Of a DNA stretch of 64,000 bases, positions 54,432 through 64,000 are shown one piece after another; the first letter of the stretch is position 1; each line of letters opens with the position of its first letter. Below the pieces are notes generated by a model. It was not told where the DNA came from, did no database searches, and saw only the letters and a program-made list of their open reading frames with translations. Made by a program: the position numbers and the translations under genes. The DNA is from Chryseobacterium mulctrae (GTDB lineage Bacteria; Bacteroidota; Bacteroidia; Flavobacteriales; Weeksellaceae): positions 1,984,001-2,048,000 of the forward strand of contig NZ_VAJL01000001.1 in the NCBI RefSeq assembly GCF_006175945.1. The letters are read 5' to 3'.

Positions 54432-55841
54432 ATGAAAATTGAGCAAATATATACAGGCTGTTTAGCACAAGGCGCATATTATATCGTATCAGAAAATGAA
54501 GCAGCAATCATAGATCCGCTGAGAGAAGTAAAACCATATCTTGATCGTCTTGAAAAAGACAATGTCACTTTAAAATATATTTTTGAAACTCATTTTCATG
54601 CAGATTTTGTTTCGGGGCATTTAGATTTAAGCAAAAAAACCAACGCTCCTATTGTTTACGGACCCACTGCACAGCCTGAATTTGAAGCGATTATCGCTGA
54701 AGACAACCAGATTTTTGAAATCGGAAACATCAAAATAAAAGTACTTCACACTCCGGGTCACACGATGGAAAGTACGACCTATCTTTTAATTGACGAAAAC
54801 GGTGTAGAAACTGCCATTTTCACAGGTGATACTTTGTTTTTAGGTGATGTAGGGCGACCTGATCTTGCTCAGAAAGCGGGAAGTGTTACACAGGAAGATC
54901 TTGCAGGAATTTTATATGAAAGTTTACACAGTAAAATTCTTCCTTTAGATGACAGTATTACGGTTTATCCGGCTCATGGAGCGGGCTCTGCTTGTGGGAA
55001 AAACATGCAGAAAGAGACCGTAGATATTTTAGGAAATCAAAAAAGAACAAATTACGCACTGAATCAGCCTGATAAAGAATCATTCATAAGAGAAGTTTTA
55101 GATGGATTAACTGCTCCACCTAAATATTTCGGGATGAATGTTGCCATGAACAAAGGTGGTTACGATAGTTTAGATACGGTGATGGACAGAGGTTTAAATC
55201 CTATTTCGGTAGAAGATTTTGAAAGTTTTGCTGAAGAAACCGGAGCTTTGATTTTAGATACAAGAGGGCCTGCAGATTTTCATAAAGGATATATTCCAAA
55301 TGCAATTAATATCGGTTTAAAAGGTGATTTTGCACCGTGGGTAGGAAGTCTTATTGTAGATGTAAAACATCCTCTACTACTGGTTTCTGACGAAGGAACT
55401 GAAGAAGAAGTTATAACAAGATTAAGCAGAGTTGGTTTTGACAATGTTTTAGGATATTTAAAAGGTGGGTTTGAAGCTTGGAAAAATTCAACAAAAGAAA
55501 TCGACGAAGTAAAAAGAATTTCCCCTGCCGAATTTGCAGAAGCATTTAATGAAAATTCAAAAATTATTGATGTAAGAAAAATCGGAGAATATTCGGCGGA
55601 ACATATCGACAACGCTTACAGCAGACCTTTAGATACCATCAGCGACTGGGTTTCTACCATTGATGATTCTGAACATTTCTTCTTGCATTGTGCAGGAGGT
55701 TACAGAAGCATGATTGCGGCAAGCATCCTTAACTCGCACGGAATCAGGAATTTCACAGAAATAGAAGGCGGTTTTAACGGCATCAAAAAAACAGAAAAAC
55801 TTCCTGTTTCAGATTTTGTATGTCAATCTAAAACATTGTAG
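54432..55841 (+). CDS. MBL-fold hydrolase with two rhodanese domains (persulfide dioxygenase-like)
   Basis: 469 residues. Metal set HFHADFVSGH (His54, His56, Asp58, His63), then TPGHTMEST, FTGDTLFLGDVGRP and a His in VYPAHGAGS. Two rhodanese domains follow: the first (about 265-355) lacks its Cys; the second (about 365-460) keeps it in HCAGGYRSM. Proteins of this type oxidise glutathione/protein persulfides to sulfite and thiol. The next two genes, a rhodanese lipoprotein and a thioredoxin, make a sulfur-handling operon. Confidence 0.92.
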   Translation: MKIEQIYTGCLAQGAYYIVSENEAAIIDPLREVKPYLDRLEKDNVTLKYIFETHFHADFVSGHLDLSKKTNAPIVYGPTAQPEFEAIIAEDNQIFEIGNIKIKVLHTPGHTMESTTYLLIDENGVETAIFTGDTLFLGDVGRPDLAQKAGSVTQEDLAGILYESLHSKILPLDDSITVYPAHGAGSACGKNMQKETVDILGNQKRTNYALNQPDKESFIREVLDGLTAPPKYFGMNVAMNKGGYDSLDTVMDRGLNPISVEDFESFAEETGALILDTRGPADFHKGYIPNAINIGLKGDFAPWVGSLIVDVKHPLLLVSDEGTEEEVITRLSRVGFDNVLGYLKGGFEAWKNSTKEIDEVKRISPAEFAEAFNENSKIIDVRKIGEYSAEHIDNAYSRPLDTISDWVSTIDDSEHFFLHCAGGYRSMIAASILNSHGIRNFTEIEGGFNGIKKTEKLPVSDFVCQSKTL

Positions 55842-56207
55842 ATGAAAGTAAAAATAGGTACGCTAATTCTGATTTCAGTATTTGCGTTAAATAGTTGTAA
55901 AACAAAAGCGGTATCTGACAATACCATTAAAACCAATATCAAGGAAGTTGTAAAAAGCTCCGATGTTGTTTTGGTTGACGTAAGAATTCCGGAACAATAC
56001 TCTGAAGCAACAGCGAAAGATGCTGTAAATATTCCTTTGGCTGAACTTCAAAATAATATTGAAAATCTGAAAGGAAAAAAAGTAGTGGTTTTCTGCAACA
56101 AAGGCATACAGGCGGATCAGGCTGTAGAAATTTTGAAGAAAAACAGAGTTGAGGTTTATGACGGAACCACCTGGAAAAATGTAAAAGCCATTCAGGAAGA
56201 AAAATAA
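55842..56207 (+). CDS. Rhodanese-like lipoprotein
   Basis: 121 residues; lipobox FALNSCKT (Cys19). The active-site loop VVFCNKGIQAD carries the catalytic Cys. It starts right after the previous stop codon with no gap, so it is co-translated. It would carry persulfide sulfur outside the inner membrane. Confidence 0.85.
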   Translation: MKVKIGTLILISVFALNSCKTKAVSDNTIKTNIKEVVKSSDVVLVDVRIPEQYSEATAKDAVNIPLAELQNNIENLKGKKVVVFCNKGIQADQAVEILKKNRVEVYDGTTWKNVKAIQEEK

Positions 56208-56222
56208 TAAAAACGAAATACG

Positions 56223-56522
56223 ATGTCTCAAAAATTCCAAGAAATAATAGATTCTGAAAGACCGGTTTTAATCGATTTTTTTGCTACTTGGTGTCAACCA
56301 TGCAAAGTGCAGTCGTCGGTTCTGAATACAGTGAAAGAAAACGTTGGCGAAAAAGCCAGAATTATAAAAATTGATGTCGATCAATATCCTTCAATCGCTT
56401 CTCAGTATGGAGTGCGTGGAGTTCCTACATTGGCGGTTTTTAAAAAAGGAGAATTGCTGTACAAAGAAAGCGGCGTGCATGATGTGAATCGATTGACGCA
56501 ACTGTTGGAACAGTATATGTAA
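56223..56522 (+). CDS. Thioredoxin-family protein
   Basis: 99 residues, one thioredoxin domain with active site WCQPC (Cys24, Cys27) and a GVRGVPTLAVF cis-Pro loop. Third gene of the sulfur operon, 15 bp after the rhodanese lipoprotein. No signal peptide: it reduces cytoplasmic disulfides or persulfides. Confidence 0.9.
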   Translation: MSQKFQEIIDSERPVLIDFFATWCQPCKVQSSVLNTVKENVGEKARIIKIDVDQYPSIASQYGVRGVPTLAVFKKGELLYKESGVHDVNRLTQLLEQYM

Positions 56523-56550
56523 AAATGTTAAGCCTAAATATTGGCTTAGA

Positions 56551-56590
56551 AAAAAGGCTTAGATTATAAAATCTAAGCCTTTTATTTTTT
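56551..56590. terminator. Bidirectional terminator after the thioredoxin gene
   Basis: AAGGCTTAGATT-ataa-AATCTAAGCCTT with A's before and T's after, between convergent genes. Confidence 0.85.
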
Positions 56591-56619
56591 TTGAAACAGT
56601 ATTTAATTCTAAAAACGGA

Positions 56620-58689
56620 TTAGTTTTTAATCACTTTTTTAGAAATTATCTGCCCGTTTTTCAATTGTAATTCAACAATATAAACTCCTTTCTGAAGCTG
56701 TTGCATATTGATTGTATTATTTGAAAACTGTACATTCATTTTTTGTCCTACAACATTGGTAACGTTCACTTTATCGATATCAGAATCTGTTTTAATATTT
56801 AAAATTCCGTTCGTAGGATTTGGGTAAATTCCAATAACATTTCTTTTGATATCTGAAGTTCCCAAACCAGTTGTAACATTTTTTATACATCTTACAGATT
56901 GACCCTGAGCTCTTGGTCCGCCAGCTGAAGGATTTCCAATAGTAGTACCTACATAAAAATACTTAGCTCCTAGTCCGGTTGTGGTTGAGCTCCAGAAATA
57001 ACCTCTTTGTCCCACATAATCAAAAGTACCATCTACAAAAGATCGGTTACCTCCGGCTGGAAGTTTAAGTTTACTTGCGTATGCAGTTGCAGGATTATTT
57101 ATTCCTTCAGCGTTTTTAGTAGCAGTCCAGTCTGCCTGTGACGGCATCTTCCAATCCTGTCCTATTGCTTTACAAGGATCTGCTCCATTGGTTGAGCTAA
57201 AAGAATTAGAAGTCGCTGTCCATTGATCACTAAGATCGTTTCCTCCCCACCATGATCCGAGAATGAATGAAGTGGAATTATTCAAACCTATAGGAGTGTT
57301 TGGTGAAGGAACATTAGCCATTGCTGAATTTCTGTTTTGGTGACCATCATCCCATCTTCCCCACTGGAAAAGATCACCAAAAGATTCTGAATCTGCCATA
57401 GAAGTCGCCACTTGTCTACTTCCTAAGTTTTGCTGAAGCCAAACTTTACCATCTGATCCTCTTACTGTCGTGTAAGTTACTTGCTGACCTTTGTAAGTGA
57501 AAGTTACACAGCTTGTATCTCCTGGATTCATTCCGGGATCTGCGTTATTACATGTAGGTGTTGTAGTAGGCAATTGAACCCTCTTCACTCTTACTCCATT
57601 TTGAGAATAAGTAAGAACCAAAGTATTGTTTACTGCGTCACATTGTAAATCATTATATAAAGCGGTACCATCTGATACAAAATCTCCACCAAAAGTTGTC
57701 CACGTATTGGTTGTTGCATCAAATTCGTAAACTGTGTTTTTCCCTCCGTTTACAGCCCACCCACTTGCTACAGTATACAGTTTACCAGAAGGAGTAACCG
57801 CAATAGAAACATTATACAAGTCATTTGAAATTCCAAAATCGGCGTTACCAACCTGTACCCAGTTTGTTCCGTCAAATTTCTTCACATTCAGCCTTCTATT
57901 ATTTGCTGCTGTTGATGAATATACAACATACAAAGTATTGTCTGAGCCCATTGCAATATCCGAAGTTGCATTTGCACCCTCTGTGAATGCGCTACCCACT
58001 GAAGCTCCACCAACTAAAGACCACGCATCCGTTGCAGATGCGGTTAAATTATTTTCGAAAACTCTTACTCCGGATGCAATATGACAAACATAAACCTTTC
58101 CGTTTGTTCCGATAACCATTTCTGCATGAGTTGGATTTCCCCCTGCAATATTTGTAGGACCTACTTGTTCCCAAGCTCCGTTGACCAGTCTTTTTACAGT
58201 TCCTGAACCTACAGAAGCATACACATACGGAATACCATTCGGAGCTACTGCCGATGCCTGATAATTTGTTGTATCTGTAAATGGAAGAGAAAGTAAACTC
58301 CATGATGTTCCGTCAAATTTTCTTACTTCCATTCCTGAGTTGGGATAACCCCATTGATTGGTATAATACACATTTCCAGAAGTATCTAATGAAAGCGAAT
58401 TATAGGTTCCAGTCGCAGTAGTAATTCCTGCATTTCCTCCAAGATATGACCATGAAGTTCCGTTAAATTTCTGTACAGAACCTTTTTGAACAGCAACATC
58501 ATAATAAGAAACATAATAATTTCCCTGTGCATCAATCGCCAGATTATTATAACTACTTCCACCTGTGGAAATACTTCCCGCAGAACCTACATCAACCCAT
58601 TGTTGAGCATTCAGTAAACCTATTGCGATAGAGAGGACACCAAATCCGGCTCCCATTCTTTTTATTTTTGATTGTAAATTTTTAAACAT
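56620..58689 (-). CDS. T9SS-exported FISUMP-domain protein
   Basis: 689 residues: signal peptide, a repeat-rich beta-propeller-like region (WSYLGG, VKKFDGTNWVQVGN units) to about 375, a FISUMP domain at about 395-600 (YTTVRGSDGKVWLQQNLGS, LFQWGRWDDGHQ), and a C-terminal Por sorting tail (IYPNPTNGILNIKT, then QKGVYIVELQLKNGQ). Export across the outer membrane by T9SS is expected. Tandem paralogue of the next gene. Confidence 0.88.
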   Translation of the reverse strand: MFKNLQSKIKRMGAGFGVLSIAIGLLNAQQWVDVGSAGSISTGGSSYNNLAIDAQGNYYVSYYDVAVQKGSVQKFNGTSWSYLGGNAGITTATGTYNSLSLDTSGNVYYTNQWGYPNSGMEVRKFDGTSWSLLSLPFTDTTNYQASAVAPNGIPYVYASVGSGTVKRLVNGAWEQVGPTNIAGGNPTHAEMVIGTNGKVYVCHIASGVRVFENNLTASATDAWSLVGGASVGSAFTEGANATSDIAMGSDNTLYVVYSSTAANNRRLNVKKFDGTNWVQVGNADFGISNDLYNVSIAVTPSGKLYTVASGWAVNGGKNTVYEFDATTNTWTTFGGDFVSDGTALYNDLQCDAVNNTLVLTYSQNGVRVKRVQLPTTTPTCNNADPGMNPGDTSCVTFTYKGQQVTYTTVRGSDGKVWLQQNLGSRQVATSMADSESFGDLFQWGRWDDGHQNRNSAMANVPSPNTPIGLNNSTSFILGSWWGGNDLSDQWTATSNSFSSTNGADPCKAIGQDWKMPSQADWTATKNAEGINNPATAYASKLKLPAGGNRSFVDGTFDYVGQRGYFWSSTTTGLGAKYFYVGTTIGNPSAGGPRAQGQSVRCIKNVTTGLGTSDIKRNVIGIYPNPTNGILNIKTDSDIDKVNVTNVVGQKMNVQFSNNTINMQQLQKGVYIVELQLKNGQIISKKVIKN

Positions 58690-58891
58690 AAATAATTCTA
58701 TTTTTATTTATTCTAAATTATTTTATAATTTTCGGCAAAATTAATCCTGAAACCAAATAAAGAGTTATCATTTCCCATTTTTTAGTTATCATATCAAACA
58801 TGATGATTGTCATTCATCTGATTGTAAAAGCATTAGACGGCAATTTCAAAAAGAAACAACCGTCTAAAGCGAGTCAAATATTAAATGAATG

Positions 58892-60973
58892 TTAGTTTTT
58901 AATCACTTTCTTAGAAATTTTTTGTCCGTTTTTCAATACTAATTCTACAATATAGACTCCGCTTGGTAATCCTTGCATATTAATTTGATTATTCGAATAT
59001 TGAATTTTCAATCTTTGCCCGACAACATTGGTTACGTTTACGGCATTAACTTCAGAATCTGTTTTAATATTTAAAATTCCATTGGTTGGGTTAGGATAAA
59101 CTCCGATGGTTACTTTTTTAATTTCTGAAGTACCCAATCCGATGGTAACATCTTTTATACATCTTACAGACATTCCTGCATCTCTGCTTGCGCTGTTAGA
59201 CAAAGTTGAGAATCCACTGATATATAAATGTTGACCAGATCCTGTATAAGGTGACGCTGATGAAGACCAAAGATAAAGTCGTGTTCCAGGAGAGAAAATA
59301 CCGCTGTAGTCTTTCATTCCTGCAGGAATCAGTTTTAAATGACTTGAAAGTGCCGAATTATATTCTGAAATATTTTCTGCGGTCATAGCTGCGTCAATTT
59401 CTCCAACGGTTGGAAGTCTCCAATTTAAACCGATTGCTTTACAAGGATCCGCTCCATTTGTTGAGGTTGCAGATGAAGCATTTTCAGCCATCCAGGTATC
59501 AGAACTAGTTCCTCCAGACCAGAAATTTGATGACGAATTATACGCTACGGAATGGAAAGTTGCATTTCCTCCGTTTAACCCTGAAGGATTATTTGGTGAA
59601 GGAGCTGAAGCTGATAAAGATGAATTTCTCAACTGATGACCATCATCCCATCTTCCCCATTGGAAAAGATCTCCATATGCATCTGAATCTGTAAGTGAAG
59701 TTGCCACCTTTGTACTTCCCAGATTTTGTTGAAGCCAGATTTTACCATCCGTTCCCCTGACCGTAGTGTAAGTGACCGATTGACCTCTGTAGTTAAAGGT
59801 TACACAACCAATATCTCCCGGATTGGTTCCCGGATCTGTATTATTACAAACCGGAGTTGAAGGTTCCAGAGAAATTCTTTTAACCTTTGTAAAATCCTGA
59901 GAATAGGCTAAAACAAGAAAATTATTTGCATTATCAACTGCCAAATCGTTATAAGTTGCTTCATCATCAGAAATAAAATCACCCCCAAACGTAGACCAAG
60001 TATTGGTAGCTGTATCTAGTTGATAGGCAGTATTTCTCAAAAAATTATCATCTTCCCAACGACTTGCTACAACATAAGGTTTCCCTGCAGATGTTACTGC
60101 AATTGCAACATGCTGAACCCCTCCCGAAGAAAAATAAGCATTCCCAACTTGCTCCCAACTAGTGCCGTTGAATTTCTTAACATTTACTTTTCTAGAATTT
60201 GCAGAGTTTGAGACATAAGCAACATACAAATTGTTATTGTTATCGATTGCAACATCTGAAGTATATTGTTCACCTGATGATGATGCATCTACAATACTTC
60301 CACCTACCAAGTTCCAATTATCAGAAGTTGTAGCGGTTGTTGTATTTTCATAAACCCTTACTCCACTCGCTACATTACAAGTATACACTTTATTATTTGT
60401 GCCAATGACCATTTCCGCAAATGCGGCTCCATTAGAAAAACCAACATTTCCAACCTGTTCCCAAGCTCCATTCACCAATCTTTTTACAATTCCTGAACTT
60501 TGAGTGCTGTATGTAAACAATGTTCCAGACGGAGCAACCGCTGAAGCGTGATAATTAATCGTTGAAGTTGTCGGGCTTACCAATTGCGTCCATGAATTTC
60601 CGCTAAACTGGCGAACTTCTAACCCATTTCCTTGATTGGTATAATAAAGATCTGTTCCCGTAGAATTAATCGATAATGAATTGAAAGTTGCATAACTTGA
60701 GGTAATTCCTGCACTTCCTCCCAAGTAAGACCATGAAGTTCCGTTAAATTTCTGAACTGAACCTTTCTGAACCGAAACATCATAATACGAAAGATAATAG
60801 TTCCCTACATTATCAATCACTAAATTATTATAACTGCTTCCTCCTGCAGAAACATTTGCTGATGAACCCACATTTTGCCATTGTTGAGCTTTTACAAAAT
60901 CACTTGATGCAATCGATAGCACAAAAACACTTAAGCTGAGTTTTGCAACTGAAAAATATAAATTTCTAAACAT
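58892..60973 (-). CDS. T9SS-exported FISUMP-domain protein, paralogue
   Basis: 693 residues, same layout as its neighbour: signal, propeller-like repeats (NGTSWSYLGGSAGI and VKKFNGTSWEQVGNAYF), FISUMP domain, Por tail (GVYPNPTNGILNIKT). The two proteins are clearly similar along their whole length, so this is a tandem duplication. The divergent AraC regulator starts about 120 bp away. Confidence 0.88.
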   Translation of the reverse strand: MFRNLYFSVAKLSLSVFVLSIASSDFVKAQQWQNVGSSANVSAGGSSYNNLVIDNVGNYYLSYYDVSVQKGSVQKFNGTSWSYLGGSAGITSSYATFNSLSINSTGTDLYYTNQGNGLEVRQFSGNSWTQLVSPTTSTINYHASAVAPSGTLFTYSTQSSGIVKRLVNGAWEQVGNVGFSNGAAFAEMVIGTNNKVYTCNVASGVRVYENTTTATTSDNWNLVGGSIVDASSSGEQYTSDVAIDNNNNLYVAYVSNSANSRKVNVKKFNGTSWEQVGNAYFSSGGVQHVAIAVTSAGKPYVVASRWEDDNFLRNTAYQLDTATNTWSTFGGDFISDDEATYNDLAVDNANNFLVLAYSQDFTKVKRISLEPSTPVCNNTDPGTNPGDIGCVTFNYRGQSVTYTTVRGTDGKIWLQQNLGSTKVATSLTDSDAYGDLFQWGRWDDGHQLRNSSLSASAPSPNNPSGLNGGNATFHSVAYNSSSNFWSGGTSSDTWMAENASSATSTNGADPCKAIGLNWRLPTVGEIDAAMTAENISEYNSALSSHLKLIPAGMKDYSGIFSPGTRLYLWSSSASPYTGSGQHLYISGFSTLSNSASRDAGMSVRCIKDVTIGLGTSEIKKVTIGVYPNPTNGILNIKTDSEVNAVNVTNVVGQRLKIQYSNNQINMQGLPSGVYIVELVLKNGQKISKKVIKN

Positions 60974-61096
60974 AATACATATTGTTTTTAATTATTCTAA
61001 ATTTAATTTACTTTTGCAAAAGTAAATTGCATCTTAAATCCCTAGTTATCATTTTCAAATTTTCACTTATCGGATGCAGGCTCTTACTTGAGTAAT

Positions 61097-61987
61097 ATGG
61101 AAACAAAAACACTTCGAACAATTAAACAGACGAAAAGAGGATTACTATTTAAATCTGAGGACATTAAAGTGATTTTTAATGAAGATGCAACGAATGAAAA
61201 TTACTTACAATCTTATTTTATTGAAGGAGAATCTAGTTTTAATTTGTTGTTTTTACTGAGTCTCAACATCAATTTGCAGGCTTCAGATTGTGGCACTCAA
61301 TTTAAATTCAAAAAGAATCAGTACATCCTTCATTATTCTTCTTCGGAAAACCGGGCTGAGTTATGGACAGAAAATCAGGAAGTTTTAAAATACATTCAGA
61401 TACAGGTCAATTATAAATACATTTTTGATTTAATTGATCCTCATTCTACTATTGAAAGCGCAGAAATTCTGGAAAATATGAAGAATAACAATTTTATTTT
61501 TCTTCATAAACAGACTCCACCAAATATGACGGTGGAAATGCATATGATCTTAAAGGAGATTTTGGGATATTCTAAAAAAGGAATAATGCAGAAACTCTTT
61601 ATTGAAGCCAAAATTATCAAACTTTTAATTCTGATATTTGAACAGTTTAACGAAAAAGATATTGAAGAAGATCTATCTAAAACTCCTGAAACAATCAAGA
61701 AATTTTTAGATGAAAACTATCATAAGAATCTAAAAATTGAAGAGATTTCAAAAATAATAGGCATCAATCAGAATAAATTGAGAAAAGAATTTAAAGAGCA
61801 ATATCAAACGACCATTGTAAATTACATTTCAGAGCTCAGAATGCTGAAAGCTAAAAAAATGATCGTTAACAATAGAATTATGATTAAAGAAATTGCAATA
61901 GAATGCGGCTATGAATATGTTCAGAATTTCACCCGAGCCTTCAAGAAAAAATTCGGAGTATCACCGGAAAAACTGAGATTGGGATAA
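61097..61987 (+). CDS. AraC-family transcriptional regulator
   Basis: 296 residues from ATG 61097. The C-terminal double HTH (about 195-296) is complete: KIEEISKIIGINQNKLRKEF and IKEIAIECGYEYVQNFTRAF. The N-terminal part is an unrecognised sensor region. Divergent from the FISUMP pair, so it may control those genes. A terminator follows. Confidence 0.9.
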   Translation: METKTLRTIKQTKRGLLFKSEDIKVIFNEDATNENYLQSYFIEGESSFNLLFLLSLNINLQASDCGTQFKFKKNQYILHYSSSENRAELWTENQEVLKYIQIQVNYKYIFDLIDPHSTIESAEILENMKNNNFIFLHKQTPPNMTVEMHMILKEILGYSKKGIMQKLFIEAKIIKLLILIFEQFNEKDIEEDLSKTPETIKKFLDENYHKNLKIEEISKIIGINQNKLRKEFKEQYQTTIVNYISELRMLKAKKMIVNNRIMIKEIAIECGYEYVQNFTRAFKKKFGVSPEKLRLG

Positions 61988-61996
61988 AAAAAGAAA

Positions 61997-62022
61997 AACC
62001 ACTAAAATAAATTTAGTGGTTT
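61997..62022. terminator. Terminator after the AraC gene
   Basis: AACCACTAAA-ataaa-TTTAGTGGTT with T's following. Confidence 0.8.
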
Positions 62023-62087
62023 AATATATGTTGTTTTGCTTTGATATTACTTCCTCGGAATTCATGTGAGAAAGCAATGACAATCAA

Positions 62088-62378
62088 TTAATGATGTCCG
62101 TGATCGTGTCCGTGGCTTTCGTGAATGAAAGGACCATGACCTTTAGGCTGGCTGAAAATAACTTCAACACCTTCCTGCTCAGTAAGCAATTTACTTCTGA
62201 TCTGTTCCGGATCAAAAGGTTTTACTTTACCAAAATATTCTTTCAAACCTTCAGTTAACCACAAAGGAATGATAAAACCGAAAAACATTAAGATACACCA
62301 GAATCCTACAAGGAACATACATACGAAATAAATTGTCCAAAGGAATTGGTAAAACGGCCAAAATGCTGATAACATCAT
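62088..62378 (-). CDS. Small membrane protein with His-rich tail
   Basis: 96 residues. Two hydrophobic segments (about 5-25 and 27-42), then a soluble tail ending HGPFIHESHGHDHGHH, which could bind metal. I do not recognise the family. Its gene lies between the araC-type and fumarase genes. Confidence 0.65.
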   Translation of the reverse strand: MMLSAFWPFYQFLWTIYFVCMFLVGFWCILMFFGFIIPLWLTEGLKEYFGKVKPFDPEQIRSKLLTEQEGVEVIFSQPKGHGPFIHESHGHDHGHH

Positions 62379-62558
62379 GTTTCTTAAATTTTAAGCAAAA
62401 GTAGGGCTTTTTTCTTTTTCATCAAAAGATATAGAACCTAAATTTTGCAATTTATTTTTATTTTAAACTAATTAATCGAGATATTAGAAGTTAGATTTTA
62501 GATATTAGATGACAATTGCTAGTCTAAAATTCTTACATCTACCTTTTAATCCTAAATT

Positions 62559-64000
62559 TTAATGGGCAAGATTTGCAAAGAAATCATTTCCTTTATCATC
62601 AGTGATGATGAATGCAGGGAAATCTTTTACTTCAATTTTTCTTACCGCTTCCATACCTAATTCAGGGAAATCTACTACCTCAACCGACAAAATATTATCT
62701 TTTGCCAAAATTGCAGCAGGTCCACCGATCGAACCGATGTAGAAACCGCCATATTTATGACAAGCGTTGGTTACATCAGCGGTTCTGTTTCCTTTTGCCA
62801 ACATCACCATACTTCCGCCATGACTTTGGAACTCGTCTACATAAACATCCATTCTTCCAGCTGTTGTTGGTCCGAAACTTCCTGAAGCCATGCCTTCCGG
62901 AGTTTTTGCCGGTCCTGCATAATAAATCGGGTGATTTTTAAAATATTCAGGCATTGGTTTTCCGGCATCCAATAATTCTTTGATCTTTGCGTGAGCAATA
63001 TCTCTTGCAACGATCAAAGTTCCGTTTAATTTTAATCTAGTTTTGATTGGATATTTCGAAAGTTCAGCCAAAATTTCAGGCATTGGTTTATTCAAATTAA
63101 TTTCAACCGCTTCTTCCAAATGTGGCGGAGTTGCAGGTAAAAATCTTTTCGGGTCTTGCTCCAATTGCTCTAAGAAAATACCGTCTTTGGTAATTTTTCC
63201 TTTAATATTTCTGTCTGCAGAGCAAGAAACTCCCATTCCAACCGGACAAGATGCTGCGTGACGCGGTAATCTGATTACTCTAACATCATGCGTTAAATAT
63301 TTTCCACCAAACTGAGCCCCAATTGCACTTTCCTGGCAAATCTTCTGAACTTTTGCTTCCCATTCCAAATCTCTGAAAGCCTGACCCGCTTCATTTCCTT
63401 CAGTCGGAAGGTTGTCATAATATTTTGCTGATGCTTTTTTCACAGCAGCCAAATTGGCTTCCGCAGAAGTTCCTCCGATCACCAAAGCTAAGTGATAAGG
63501 CGGACAAGCCGCTGTTCCCAAATCTGAAATTCTTTCTTTTACAAAAGCTTCCAAAGATTTTTCATTCAACAAAGATTTTGTCTTTTGATAAAGGAAAGTT
63601 TTATTAGCCGAACCTCCACCTTTTGTTAAAAATAAAAACTCGTAATAATCTCCTTTTTTAGCATAAATATCAATTTGTGCCGGAAGATTTGAACCAGAAT
63701 TCTTTTCATCAAACATTGTTAAAGGAACCACCTGAGAATATCTTAAGTTTCTTTTTTGGTAGGTATTGTAAATTCCTTTGCTTAAATATTCACCATCGTC
63801 AACTCCTGTGTAAACATTCTCACCTTTTTTACCCATTACAATTGCCGTTCCTGTATCCTGACAAGAAGGTAAAGCTCCTTCCACAGCAACCGCAGCATTT
63901 TGCAATAAATTATAAGCAACAAATCTGTCGTTATCAGTCGCTTCAGGATCATCGATAATTCTTCTCAAACTTTCTAAATGCGAAGAACGAAGCATGAAAG
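62559..64000 (-). CDS. Class I fumarate hydratase (iron-sulfur), N-terminus outside window
   Basis: About 480 residues of a ~535-residue family; the frame continues past the right edge. Cys residues for the 4Fe-4S cluster are in [17 protein letters not shown] and [30 protein letters not shown] and [18 protein letters not shown] are family landmarks. It interconverts fumarate and malate in the TCA cycle. Confidence 0.93.
   Translation of the reverse strand, partial: FMLRSSHLESLRRIIDDPEATDNDRFVAYNLLQNAAVAVEGALPSCQDTGTAIVMGKKGENVYTGVDDGEYLSKGIYNTYQKRNLRYSQVVPLTMFDEKNSGSNLPAQIDIYAKKGDYYEFLFLTKGGGSANKTFLYQKTKSLLNEKSLEAFVKERISDLGTAACPPYHLALVIGGTSAEANLAAVKKASAKYYDNLPTEGNEAGQAFRDLEWEAKVQKICQESAIGAQFGGKYLTHDVRVIRLPRHAASCPVGMGVSCSADRNIKGKITKDGIFLEQLEQDPKRFLPATPPHLEEAVEINLNKPMPEILAELSKYPIKTRLKLNGTLIVARDIAHAKIKELLDAGKPMPEYFKNHPIYYAGPAKTPEGMASGSFGPTTAGRMDVYVDEFQSHGGSMVMLAKGNRTADVTNACHKYGGFYIGSIGGPAAILAKDNILSVEVVDFPELGMEAVRKIEVKDFPAFIITDDKGNDFFANLAH

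Noticed and set aside
1..64000. CRISPR array, rRNA or tRNA genes
   Set aside because: No regularly spaced direct repeats, rRNA stretches or cloverleaf sequences were noticed in the intergenic regions; short gaps could still hide a small RNA.

Overview
The window looks like chromosomal DNA from a Flavobacteriia member close to Chryseobacterium. It is AT-rich, its promoters carry the Bacteroidetes TAnnTTTG -7 box, and it encodes type IX secretion (T9SS) sorting tails, a TonB-dependent receptor and TonB-C-like secreted proteins. The genus is an inference from gene content and style; no 16S gene is present.

Layout. 1-15.7 kb is housekeeping: the end of a TonB-dependent receptor, OsmC, a TetR/thioesterase pair, FabF, an L,D-transpeptidase-like protein, MsrB, DUF445, PyrD, an RluA-type pseudouridine synthase, GlyS, a serine hydrolase and a DUF1801 protein. 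15.7-34.7 kb is an accessory island. 34.7-64 kb returns to core genes: TadA, CoaX, an M23 peptidase, PrfA, a TPR/LptE/sigma-54-activator/MiaB cluster, three TonB-C-like secreted proteins, an MFS transporter, LysA, a DnaQ-type exonuclease, a HerA-like ATPase, a persulfide/rhodanese/thioredoxin cluster, two T9SS-exported FISUMP proteins with a divergent AraC regulator, and the start of a class I fumarase.

The island is the most interesting part. Eight copies of a 15-bp dyad (consensus CGTCAAGTTYTGTCG) lie in front of its transcription units. Seven of them are followed by exactly 11 bp and then a TAnnTTTG-like -7 box. The units are an error-prone Y-family polymerase (umuC, divergent), an M15 endolysin-like peptidase, an 820-aa polymorphic toxin with its neighbours, a patatin phospholipase, a small acidic protein, a phage-tail-fibre-like protein, a very large split protein followed by a second (papain-like) toxin with an Imm35-type immunity protein, and a WYL-domain regulator. 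Together they look like one regulon, probably controlled by the WYL protein and possibly DNA-damage responsive. It couples mutagenic repair, envelope-degrading enzymes and delivery of polymorphic toxins. The two toxins share a carrier region but carry different tips. An orphan toxin tip (zincin HExxH) with its own putative immunity gene and a 206-bp recombination repeat lies behind the first, and a 34-bp remnant of the same kind lies behind the second, next to a decayed RAYT transposase between REP-like hairpins. No capsid, terminase, integrase, sheath or baseplate gene is visible, so this is neither a complete prophage nor a recognisable contractile injection system.

Other points: a probable lysine-codon leader-peptide attenuator in front of lysA, an in-frame TGA in a membrane-protein gene of the lptE cluster, a GC-rich perfect hairpin upstream of glyS, and several inverted-repeat elements between housekeeping genes.
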